Below, piece by piece: positions 8,041 through 15,477 of a DNA stretch of 35,627 nt. Positions within the stretch are counted from its first letter, which is position 1, and the number at the start of each line of letters is the position of its first letter. The stretch is from Streptomyces sioyaensis (GTDB taxonomy: Bacteria; Actinomycetota; Actinomycetes; Streptomycetales; Streptomycetaceae), in assembly GCF_004122735.1 (NCBI RefSeq), contig NZ_SDIF01000068.1, positions 1 to 35,627 of the forward strand. The letters run 5' to 3'. A program made the position numbers and the translations under genes. Below the pieces are notes generated by a model that saw only the letters and a program-made list of their open reading frames with translations, searched no databases and was not told the origin of the DNA.

Positions 8041-10488
8041 ATGGCCCGCCGCAGCACGAAGACCCCGCCGCCGGACGACTTCGAGGAGAGGATCCTCGAC
8101 ATCGACGTCGTCGATGAGATGCAGGGTTCCTTCCTCGAGTACGCGTATTCGGTCATCTACTCGCGCGCCCTGCCGGACGCCCGCGACGGTCTCAAGCCCG
8201 TGCACCGCCGCATCCTCTACCAGATGAACGAGATGGGGCTGCGGCCCGACCGCGGCTACGTCAAGTGCGCCCGGGTCGTCGGCGAGGTGATGGGTAAGCT
8301 CCACCCGCACGGCGACGCGTCCATCTACGACGCGCTGGTGCGCATGGCGCAGCCGTTCTCGATGCGGGTGCCGCTGGTGGACGGCCACGGCAACTTCGGC
8401 TCGCTGGGCAATGACGACCCGCCCGCCGCGATGCGGTACACCGAGTGCCGGATGGCGTCCGCGACGTCCCTGATGACGGAGTCCATCGACGAGGACACCG
8501 TCGACTTCGCACCGAACTACGACGGCCAGGAGCAGGAGCCGGTCGCCCTCCCGGCGGCGTATCCGAACCTCCTCGTCAACGGCGCGTCCGGCATCGCCGT
8601 CGGCATGGCGACGAACATGCCGCCGCACAACCTGGGCGAGGTCATCGCCGCGGCCCGTCATCTGATCAAGCATCCGAACGCCGATCTCGACACCCTGATG
8701 CGGTTCGTGCCGGGGCCCGATCTTCCGACGGGCGGCCGGATCGTGGGGCTCGACGGCGTACGGGACGCGTACGAGAAGGGCCGCGGCACCTTCAAGATCC
8801 GCGCGACGGCCACGGTCGAGACCGTCACCGCCCGCCGCAAGGGGCTGGTGGTCACCGAACTCCCCTTCACGGTCGGCCCCGAGAAGGTCATCTCCAAGAT
8901 CAAGGACCTGGTCGGCTCGAAGAAGCTGCAGGGCATCGCCGACGTCAAGGACCTCACCGACCGCGAGCACGGCCTGCGGCTGGTGATCGAGGTCAAGAAC
9001 GGCTTCAACCCCGAGGCCGTCCTGGAGCAGCTCTACAAGCTCACGCCGATGGAGGAGTCCTTCGGTATCAACAACGTCGCGCTGGTGGACGGCCAGCCGC
9101 TGACGCTGGGCCTCAAGGAGCTGCTGGAGGTCTATGTCGACCACCGCTTCAATGTGGTGCGCCGGCGCAGCGAGTTCCGGCGCAGCAAGCGGCGCGACCG
9201 TCTTCACCTGGTCGAGGGCCTGCTGACGGCCCTGGTGGACATCGACGAGGTCATCCGCCTCATCCGCTCCAGCGAGAACAGCGCGCAGGCCAAGGAGCGG
9301 CTGATCGAGCGCTTCTCGCTGAGCGACGTCCAGACGCAGTACATCCTCGACACCCCGCTGCGCCGGCTGACCAAGTTCGACCGTATCGAGCTGGAGTCGG
9401 AGCGTGACCGGCTGCAGGACGAGATCGAGAAGCTGACGCGGATCCTGGAGTCGGACGCGGAGCTGCGCAAGCTGGTCTCCGGCGAGCTGGCCGCGGTGGC
9501 GAAGAAGTACGGCACGGACCGGCGGACGGTCCTGCTGGAGTCGACGGGCACCTCGGTCGGTGCGGTGCCGTTGGAGGTGTCCGACGACCCGTGCCGGGTG
9601 CTGCTGTCCTCGACGGGCCTGCTGGCCCGGACGGTCACCGGCGAGGTGCCCTTCGACGCCGACGCCCGGCGCGTCAAGCACGACGTGATCGTCTCCTCGG
9701 TGCCGGCGACGACCCGTGGCGAGGTGGGTGCGGTGACGTCCCTGGGCCGGCTGCTGCGGATCGCGGTGATCGATCTGCCGCAGCTCCCGGAGACGGCGTC
9801 CTCGCCCGGTCTCTCCGGCGGTGCCCAGCTCTCGGAGTTCCTGACGCTGGAGGACGGCGAGCAGCTGATCTGTCTGACCACGCTGGACGAGTCCTCGCCG
9901 GGCCTGGCGCTCGGCACGGCGCAGGGCGTGGTCAAGCGGGTGGTGCCCGACTACCCCTCCCACAAGGAGGAGTTGGAGGTCATCACCCTCAAGGACGGCG
10001 ACCGCATCGTGGGGGCGGCCGAGCTGCGCACCGGCGAGGAGGACCTGGTCTTCATCACCAACGAGGCGCAGCTGCTGCGCTATCCGGCCGCGCAGGTGCG
10101 GCCGCAGGGCCGGCCCGCGGGCGGTATGACGGGCATCAAGCTGGCCGAGGACGCGAAGGTGATCTCGTTCGCCGCGGTCGATCCGGCCTCCGACGCCATG
10201 GTGTTCACGGTCGCCGGCTCGCACGGCACGCTCGACGACTCGGTGGCGACGGCCAAGCTCACCCCGTTCGACCAGTATCCGCGCAAGGGACGGGCGACCG
10301 GCGGGGTGCGCTGTCAGCGGTTCCTGAAGGGCGAGGACTGTCTGACCCTGGCGTGGGCCGGGCCGGCTCCGGTGCGGGCCGCGGACGCCAAGGGCTCGCC
10401 CGTTGAGCTGCCGGAGGTGGATCCGCGGCGGGACGGTTCGGGGGTGCCGCTGACGAAGTCGGTGGCGGCGCTGGCCGGGCCGGTGTAG
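8041..10488 (+). CDS. parC: DNA topoisomerase IV subunit A
   Basis: An 815-residue type IIA topoisomerase A subunit that breaks and rejoins DNA to decatenate daughter chromosomes with ParE. The catalytic tyrosine is Y133 (AAMRYTE). The helix-turn-helix region reads HPHGDASIYD at 88-97, so Ala93 occupies the position of GyrA Ser83 and Asp97 that of Asp87. The C-terminal domain lacks a clear GyrA box (QRRGGKG); the nearest stretch is YPRKGRATGG. With parE in the same window this favours ParC over GyrA. The start at 8041 (MARRSTK) has AGAAGGAG 11 bases upstream. It is divergent from the M16 operon and convergent with the CobW gene, so probably monocistronic. Confidence 0.95.
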   Translation: MARRSTKTPPPDDFEERILDIDVVDEMQGSFLEYAYSVIYSRALPDARDGLKPVHRRILYQMNEMGLRPDRGYVKCARVVGEVMGKLHPHGDASIYDALVRMAQPFSMRVPLVDGHGNFGSLGNDDPPAAMRYTECRMASATSLMTESIDEDTVDFAPNYDGQEQEPVALPAAYPNLLVNGASGIAVGMATNMPPHNLGEVIAAARHLIKHPNADLDTLMRFVPGPDLPTGGRIVGLDGVRDAYEKGRGTFKIRATATVETVTARRKGLVVTELPFTVGPEKVISKIKDLVGSKKLQGIADVKDLTDREHGLRLVIEVKNGFNPEAVLEQLYKLTPMEESFGINNVALVDGQPLTLGLKELLEVYVDHRFNVVRRRSEFRRSKRRDRLHLVEGLLTALVDIDEVIRLIRSSENSAQAKERLIERFSLSDVQTQYILDTPLRRLTKFDRIELESERDRLQDEIEKLTRILESDAELRKLVSGELAAVAKKYGTDRRTVLLESTGTSVGAVPLEVSDDPCRVLLSSTGLLARTVTGEVPFDADARRVKHDVIVSSVPATTRGEVGAVTSLGRLLRIAVIDLPQLPETASSPGLSGGAQLSEFLTLEDGEQLICLTTLDESSPGLALGTAQGVVKRVVPDYPSHKEELEVITLKDGDRIVGAAELRTGEEDLVFITNEAQLLRYPAAQVRPQGRPAGGMTGIKLAEDAKVISFAAVDPASDAMVFTVAGSHGTLDDSVATAKLTPFDQYPRKGRATGGVRCQRFLKGEDCLTLAWAGPAPVRAADAKGSPVELPEVDPRRDGSGVPLTKSVAALAGPV

Positions 10489-10515
10489 GCGGCAGCCGGA
10501 AGGGCGGACGCAGGG

Positions 10516-10554
10516 GACGCCGTCGGGCCGGTGGAAGACCGGCCCGACGGCGTC
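10516..10554. terminator. Bidirectional terminator between parC and the CobW gene
   Basis: A perfect 17-bp stem (10516-10532 with 10538-10554) with a 5-base GGAAG loop. It lies 28 bases after the parC stop, and its last two bases belong to the TGA stop of the convergent CobW gene. Confidence 0.9.
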
Positions 10555-11656
10555 ACCAGTCTTCCTCGCGTGCGGCCACGTACCGCAGCACACCCCACAT
10601 GCTGTGGGCAGCGGCCTCCGGCGGTGTGCTTTCCCGGCAGTTCTCCAGCTCCTTGCGCAGGGCTTGCGCGTCGATGCCGCTGCCGATCATGACGAGCTGG
10701 GTGCCCCGCTCCTCGCCCTTCGGCCACGGCTCGGGGTAGAAGCGCAGGAAGTCACCGACCGCGTGCAGGGTGAACTTCTGGCGGTTCTCCGGCACGTCGA
10801 AGTGGACGAAGCCCTTGATGCGGTAGAGACCGGCCGGGCGGCTGTCGAGGAAGTCCATGAGACGGCGCGGGTGCATCGGCTCGGCGGAGGTGAACTCCAC
10901 GCTCTGGTAGGCGGCGTGGAGGTGGCCCTCATGGTGGGCGTGGTCGGGGTGATCGCAGTGACCGTCGCAGTGGTGGGCGGCGGCATCCTCGTGCCCCGCG
11001 GCCTCGCGCAGCAGGTCCTCGAAGGACAGCTGGCGTACGGCCGCGTCGTGGCCCTCCCCCGGTCCGCGGTCGAAGAACAGCTCGGGGTCGACCCGGCCGT
11101 ACGCCGTGCAGATCACGGGCCGGCCGGGCGCGAGGTCGGCGAGCGTGCCGATGAGTTCCTGTCGTGCGGCGTCGCCGATGCGGTCGGCCTTGTTGAGCAC
11201 CACGATGTCGGCGATGCCCACATGCCGGTCCAGTTCGGGGTGGCGGGCCCTGGTGTCGTCGAATTCGGCGGCGTCGACGACCTCGATCAGCCCGCCGTAG
11301 ACGATCCGGTCGTTGTCGCTGGCGAGGATCATCCGGATGAGTTCCTGGGGCTCGGCCAGCCCGCTGGCCTCGATGACGATCACATCGATACGGGCGGCGG
11401 GGCGGGCGAGCCGTTCCAGGTAGGTGTCCAGTTCGCTGGTGTCGACCGCGCAGCACAGACAGCCGTTGCCGAGCGAGACCATCGAGTCCACCTGTCCGGC
11501 GACGGTCATGGCGTCGATCTCGATGCTGCCGAAGTCATTGACGATCGCGCCGATACGGGTGCCGTCGCCGGTGCCGAGCAGGTGATTGAGGAGGGTGGTC
11601 TTGCCCGATCCGAGGAAGCCCGCGAGCACGACGACCGGGATCTGTTGCGTGGCCAA
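10553..11656 (-). CDS. CobW/COG0523-family G3E GTPase, putative metallochaperone
   Basis: A 367-residue cytoplasmic GTPase. The P-loop is GFLGSGKT (13-20), the metal-binding CxCC motif is C66-L-C68-C69, and the guanine-specificity motif is NKAD (155-158). A His-rich stretch with two Cys (AAHHCDGHCDHPDHAHHEGH) separates the GTPase from the CobW C-terminal domain, which ends with a Trp-containing tail. The family delivers zinc or other metals to client proteins. The start is a TTG at 11656 with GGAGG seven bases upstream, giving MATQQIPVVVLAGF; longer readings begin with Arg/Pro-rich residues. No Zur-type operator is visible. Neighbours do not reveal the client. Confidence 0.9.
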   Translation of the reverse strand: MATQQIPVVVLAGFLGSGKTTLLNHLLGTGDGTRIGAIVNDFGSIEIDAMTVAGQVDSMVSLGNGCLCCAVDTSELDTYLERLARPAARIDVIVIEASGLAEPQELIRMILASDNDRIVYGGLIEVVDAAEFDDTRARHPELDRHVGIADIVVLNKADRIGDAARQELIGTLADLAPGRPVICTAYGRVDPELFFDRGPGEGHDAAVRQLSFEDLLREAAGHEDAAAHHCDGHCDHPDHAHHEGHLHAAYQSVEFTSAEPMHPRRLMDFLDSRPAGLYRIKGFVHFDVPENRQKFTLHAVGDFLRFYPEPWPKGEERGTQLVMIGSGIDAQALRKELENCRESTPPEAAAHSMWGVLRYVAAREEDW

Positions 11657-11767
11657 GGGGGCGCCTCCATGGTGCGGGTGGCGGGCCGCGCGGACCGGCG
11701 GCGGACGAGCTGTCGATCGTAACGGACCGCCGGCGGCGCGGGCCCGGCTCGGCCGCGGCACCGCCCG

Positions 11768-12937
11768 CTAGCGGGGCTCGGCGGTGGGCAGCGGCTGCGG
11801 CGGGGGCGGGCCCACGTACCGGGCAGCCGGACGAATGATCTTCGAGTCCTCGGCCTGTTCCAAAATGTTGGCGCTCCAGCCGACCACGCGGGCTGCGCAG
11901 AAGGTGGGTGTGAACATCTCGCGTGGCATCCCGCACAGCTCCATGACGACGCCCGCGTACAGCTCCACGTTGGTGTGCAGCTCACGGCCGGGCTTGAGCT
12001 CGGCCAGCAACGCTTCGACCCTCGCCTCCACCTGGACGGCGAAGTCCACCAGCGGGCCGCCGAACTGCTCGGCGACACCTCGCAGCATCCTTGAGCGCGG
12101 GTCTTCCGTGCGGTACACGGAGTGGCCGAACCCCATGATCCGGTCGCCCCGCAGGACACTGTCGCGGATCCAGGAGTCGATGCGGTCGGGGGTACCGATG
12201 GCGTCGAGCATGTCCAGAGCCCGGCTGGGCGCACCGCCGTGCAGCGGCCCGGAGAGTGCGCCGACGGCCCCGACGAGGCAGGCCGCAAGGTCGGCGCCGG
12301 TCGAGGCGATGACGCGGGCGGTGAAGGTCGAGGCGTTGAATCCGTGGTCGATGGTGGAGATCAGATACGCCTCGATCGCCCGGACCCGGTCCGGCTCCGG
12401 CTCTTCGCCCGTGAGCATGTAGAGGTAGTTGGCCGCGTGCCCGAGGTCCGCACGCGGCTCAACCGGCTGCAGCCCCTGACCGAGCCGGTGCAGCGCGGTG
12501 ATCAGCGTCGGCACTGCGGCGCATGCGGCAAGAGCATCGACGCGGCGGCGGCCGGCGTCGATGTCGTACAGCGGCCGGAAACCGGCCGTTGCACCGAGCA
12601 GCGACAGCGCGGTACGCAGCCCGGCGAGCGGGCCGGAGAGTGCGCCGGCACGGGCGAGGGCGGGCAGCGCGTCGCGTACGGCCGCGGGCAGCGCGCGCAG
12701 CGCGGCGGTCTCGTCCCTGAAGGCGGCCAGCTGCGCCGCGGAGGGCAGCTGGCCGTGGAACATCAGGTACCACACGTCCTCGAAGCTGCGGGCTGCGGCC
12801 AGCTCGACGGCGGAGTACTGGCGGTAGTGGTAAAAGCCCTCGGTGCCTCGGACATCGCCCAGTTGGGTCTCGGTGACGATGACGCCCGCAAGCCCGCGGG
12901 GCGCGTCGATCGATGCGTTCACCTCGGCGATCGGCAT
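11768..12937 (-). CDS. Citrate synthase family enzyme with Glu at the catalytic Asp position
   Basis: A 389-residue enzyme expected to condense acetyl-CoA with oxaloacetate, or a related 2-oxoacid. Active-site His residues are H198 (IDHGFNAST), H233 (HGGA) and H272 (GFGHSVY). The segment that normally reads NVDFYSG is NVELYAG, so E325 replaces the usual catalytic Asp. The start ATG 12937 has AAGGAG eight bases upstream. It lies back to back with a second, HTH-fused citrate synthase; the two share the unusual tails YVGPPPPQPLP and YHGPRPPQPLP, pointing to common descent. A TTGACA/TAGACA promoter with an overlapping palindrome lies upstream. It may be a secondary citrate or methylcitrate synthase; sequence alone does not decide. 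Confidence 0.9.
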   Translation of the reverse strand: MPIAEVNASIDAPRGLAGVIVTETQLGDVRGTEGFYHYRQYSAVELAAARSFEDVWYLMFHGQLPSAAQLAAFRDETAALRALPAAVRDALPALARAGALSGPLAGLRTALSLLGATAGFRPLYDIDAGRRRVDALAACAAVPTLITALHRLGQGLQPVEPRADLGHAANYLYMLTGEEPEPDRVRAIEAYLISTIDHGFNASTFTARVIASTGADLAACLVGAVGALSGPLHGGAPSRALDMLDAIGTPDRIDSWIRDSVLRGDRIMGFGHSVYRTEDPRSRMLRGVAEQFGGPLVDFAVQVEARVEALLAELKPGRELHTNVELYAGVVMELCGMPREMFTPTFCAARVVGWSANILEQAEDSKIIRPAARYVGPPPPQPLPTAEPR

Positions 12938-12981
12938 GGCTGGTCTCCTTAGCTCTTCCTCCACCCAAATATTGATCCGAC

Positions 12982-13009
12982 TGTCTATGCTGGACTCAAT
13001 ACTTGTCAA
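12982..13009 (-). promoter_or_regulatory. Promoter of the citrate synthase gene
   Basis: On the minus strand TTGACA (13009 to 13004) is followed after 16 bases by TAGACA (12987 to 12982). Transcription would begin near 12975, leaving a leader of about 38 bases before the ATG. The -35 hexamer overlaps the palindrome TCAATATTGA. Confidence 0.6.
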
Positions 13010-13025
13010 TATTGATTCCATCAAT
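12996..13025. promoter_or_regulatory. AT-rich operator cluster between the two citrate synthase genes
   Basis: TCAAT occurs at 12996, 13006 and 13021 and ATTGA at 13011, with a further ATTGA at 12971. They form a perfect 10-bp palindrome TCAATATTGA (13006-13015) and an overlapping inverted repeat ATTGAT-TCC-ATCAAT (13011-13025). Such AT-rich symmetry stands out in this GC-rich sequence. It overlaps the -35 of the minus-strand gene and lies 27 bases before the plus-strand gene. The likely binder is the HTH domain of the adjacent fused citrate synthase; this is inference. Confidence 0.65.
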
Positions 13026-13039
13026 GTGGATGTCCCGGA

Positions 13040-13045
13040 TACGGT
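13040..13045 (+). promoter_or_regulatory. Candidate -10 of the HTH-citrate synthase gene
   Basis: TACGGT fits TAnnnT and would place the transcription start on or next to the ATG at 13052, suggesting a leaderless message. The start also lacks a good Shine-Dalgarno sequence. Its -35 would fall inside the palindrome cluster. Confidence 0.45.
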
Positions 13046-13051
13046 GATCCC

Positions 13052-14299
13052 ATGGCAGATCAGGAAGCGGCGCAGGGCAGGGGCGGACAGCGACTGAGCA
13101 CCCGGGAGACGGCCGAGCGGCTCGGCGTGAAGCCGGAGACGGTGTACGCGTATGTCAGCCGCGGCCAACTTGCCAGCCGCCGGGAGCCGGGCAGCCGCGG
13201 CAGCACCTTCGACGCGAAAGAGGTCGATGCGCTGGCCCGCCGCGCCGGCCGCCGCGAACCTTCTGCGCCCGCTGGCGAGTTGGCGATCCGCACCGGCATC
13301 ACGCTGATCGACCGCAACCACTGTTACTTCCGAGGCGTCGACACGTCGGAACTCGCCGCCCACTACAGCTACGAGGAAGTCGCCGAGTGGCTGTGGACCG
13401 GCGAACTACGGCCCGGCATCCGCTTCACGGCACCACGCGACGTACTGTCCGCTGCCCACCGCGCCGTACAGGCGCTTCCGGCACACAGCGGACCGATGGA
13501 CCGGCTACGGGTCGGTGTGATTGCCGCGGCAGCTGCCGACCCGCTGCGCTTCGACCTGTCCGAGGACACCGTCGTCGACATCGCCCGCAGTCTGATCCCC
13601 ACCCTGGTCGACGCCTTGCCGTCGCAGTCCCAGAAGCCACCCGCTACCGATCCTCTTGCCACCCGCCTCTGGTCACGACTGACCTCGGAACCGGCCGACG
13701 CCGAGGCACTCCGTGTCCTGGACGCCGCATTGGTCCTGCTCATCGACCACGACCTCGCCGCTTCGACGCTCGCGGTCCGGGTCGCCGCCTCGGCCCGTGC
13801 CCATCCGTACGCGATCATCTCGGCCGGTTTCGGAGCGCTGGACGGCGTGCTGCACGGCGCGGCAAGCGGACTTGCCCACCGGATGCTGGTGGAGGTGCAG
13901 GACCGGGGCAGTGCGGCTGCCGTCGTCGCCGACCATCTGCGGGCCGGCCGCCGAGTGCCGGGGCTCGGTCATCCCCTCTATCCCGGCGAGGACCCACGAG
14001 CCCGCGCCCTGTTCAGGCTCCTGGAGGATGTGCCGCAAGCCCGCACCGCCTTGCAGGCCGCCCGCGAAGTGATCACCACCACAGCCCGGCACACGGAACT
14101 GCACGCCAACGTCGACCTGGCACTGGCTGTGCTGTCCGTCTCAACAGGCATGCCGGCCGAGGCCGGCGAAACCATCTTCGCCATCGCCCGCACGGCCGGC
14201 TGGATCGCCCATGCCCTGGAGGAATACACCGAACATCCCCTCCGGTTGCGCCCCAGCGGCCAGTACCACGGCCCCCGCCCGCCGCAGCCGTTGCCATAG
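13052..14299 (+). CDS. Citrate synthase with N-terminal helix-turn-helix DNA-binding domain
   Basis: A 415-residue fusion. Residues about 15-65 are a MerR/excisionase-like HTH: STRETAERLGVKPETVYAY, then the wing GSRGSTFDAKEVDAL. The rest is a citrate synthase domain with H268 (VLHGAASG), H307 (GLGHPLYPGEDP) and D355 (HANVDLALAVL) at the three catalytic positions, so the active site looks largely preserved though HGGA has become HGAA. It could be an enzyme, a ligand-sensing transcription factor, or both. It is divergent from an ordinary citrate synthase paralogue, with a palindrome cluster in the 114-base gap, the classic layout of an autoregulated regulator and its target. The ATG at 13052 has only a weak ribosome site. 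Domain calls are firm; the regulatory role is inferred. Confidence 0.88.
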   Translation: MADQEAAQGRGGQRLSTRETAERLGVKPETVYAYVSRGQLASRREPGSRGSTFDAKEVDALARRAGRREPSAPAGELAIRTGITLIDRNHCYFRGVDTSELAAHYSYEEVAEWLWTGELRPGIRFTAPRDVLSAAHRAVQALPAHSGPMDRLRVGVIAAAAADPLRFDLSEDTVVDIARSLIPTLVDALPSQSQKPPATDPLATRLWSRLTSEPADAEALRVLDAALVLLIDHDLAASTLAVRVAASARAHPYAIISAGFGALDGVLHGAASGLAHRMLVEVQDRGSAAAVVADHLRAGRRVPGLGHPLYPGEDPRARALFRLLEDVPQARTALQAAREVITTTARHTELHANVDLALAVLSVSTGMPAEAGETIFAIARTAGWIAHALEEYTEHPLRLRPSGQYHGPRPPQPLP

Positions 14300-14465
14300 G
14301 GGAAGCGGTCGTGGTGTTCGGGCACATCTCGATACGACGCCGGCGGCGAGATCACCAGCACCGCCGTGGTCGGCTCAGCGGTTGCCCCCCTAGGACCGCC
14401 AGGTAAGGCGGCGCGCGGCCTTCGCCGTCACTTGGAGACCCACCCGACATCCGACGCCGGGCGAA

Positions 14466-14484
14466 TGAGGTTAGGCTCACCTAT
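14466..14484 (+). promoter_or_regulatory. DmdR/IdeR-type iron box
   Basis: The 19-mer TGAGGTTAGGCTCACCTAT matches 17 of 19 positions of the Streptomyces iron-box consensus TTAGGTTAGGCTCACCTAA. It ends directly at the GTG start codon of the Suc_Fer-like gene. TAGGCT within it (14472-14477) fits a -10 element, which would make the message leaderless and place the repressor over the promoter core. Iron-dependent repression by DmdR1 is expected. Confidence 0.9.
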
Positions 14485-15477
14485 GTGAGTACCTGTGCCA
14501 CCGCTTCCCGTGAATCGGCCGAATCTCTCACCGCGACCGCGGCCACCGCCCGGACCTGGCTGCTCATCGAGCAGACCGGGCCCTGGGGAACCCATGCGCT
14601 GACGGACAGTCACCTTGACCCTGACGTCGGCCGGGCCCTGGAGGCCGCGGCCGAGGGTACGGGCGTACGAGTCGCTCTGATCCGCCGGCCTGGCCGTCAT
14701 GCCGACTGCCACGGCACGTCCCGGCGCCGGATGTTCCTCGCACACACCGCCCCCGGACGCGCCTGGATCCGCACGACCACCGTCACCGACCCGCGGGCGA
14801 CTCTCGGGCTGGACTTCACGGCTTTGGGAGCGGGTGAGCATCACAACCTCTGGGAGCCGTACATCGGTGAGCCTCTGGTCCTCGTGTGCACCAACGGCAA
14901 GCGGGACCGCTGCTGCGCCCTGCTCGGCCGCCCGCTGGCCGCCGAGCTCGCCGCCGGCGGAACCGAGGCCTGGGAGGTCACCCACATCGGGGGGCATCGC
15001 TTCTCCCCCACCCTTTTCGTCCTCCCCTACGGCTACGCCTACGGACGCGCCTCGGCCCCTCTCGTCAAGGAGGCTGTGGAAGCGGCGCGCGATGGACGGA
15101 TCACGATCGACCACTGCCGTGGCCGCTCGGCCTGGGACCGGCCGGGCCAGGCCGCCGACCTTGCGGTCCGCGAGCTGATCGCGGAGGACCGGGCGGACGC
15201 ACTCGACATCGTACGGACCGACACGGTGCGGCCCGAACCTGCCGACGGCCGGACGAGCGGTGGCTCTGCGTTCGCGGGAGCCTTCCCTACGTGGGTTGTC
15301 ACCGTGGCGCACTCCGACGGTCGCAGCTGGCGGGTCACCGTCGAACAGCGGGCCGATGGTGCTGCGACGCCCGCCAGCTGTGGTGCGCCGCTCAGTCCAC
15401 CGGCGCGTATGGCCGTTGCCTCCGTCGCCGCCGCGAACGGCATGCCGCGGAGGCGGGCGCAGGCCGTCAGCAGCTGA
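14485..15477 (+). CDS. Sucrase/ferredoxin-like (Suc_Fer) family iron-sulfur protein
   Basis: A 330-residue cytoplasmic protein of the Suc_Fer-like family, which has a thioredoxin-like ferredoxin fold. The expected cluster-binding segment is CTNGKRDRCCALLGRP at about 134-149, followed by THIGGHRFSPTLFVLPYG, both typical of the family. A further Cys pair lies near the N-terminus (C4) and at ADCHGTS. The function of the family is poorly known; the iron box directly at the start points to a role under iron limitation, for instance electron supply for ferric-siderophore reduction. The GTG start at 14485 has no Shine-Dalgarno sequence and may be leaderless. No siderophore genes are adjacent. Family is confident, role inferred. 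Confidence 0.87.
   Translation: MSTCATASRESAESLTATAATARTWLLIEQTGPWGTHALTDSHLDPDVGRALEAAAEGTGVRVALIRRPGRHADCHGTSRRRMFLAHTAPGRAWIRTTTVTDPRATLGLDFTALGAGEHHNLWEPYIGEPLVLVCTNGKRDRCCALLGRPLAAELAAGGTEAWEVTHIGGHRFSPTLFVLPYGYAYGRASAPLVKEAVEAARDGRITIDHCRGRSAWDRPGQAADLAVRELIAEDRADALDIVRTDTVRPEPADGRTSGGSAFAGAFPTWVVTVAHSDGRSWRVTVEQRADGAATPASCGAPLSPPARMAVASVAAANGMPRRRAQAVSS

Noticed and set aside
8041..10488. Calling this gene gyrA
   Set aside because: The GyrA box is missing from the C-terminal domain, a ParE-type B subunit is nearby, and gyrA normally follows gyrB near the origin with recF; none of that is here.
7939..10593. 884-codon open frame antisense to parC
   Set aside because: It mirrors parC along its whole length, is rich in His/Arg/Gln/Gly/Leu, has no domain, and arises from the G/C bias at third positions. 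parC itself has all family motifs.
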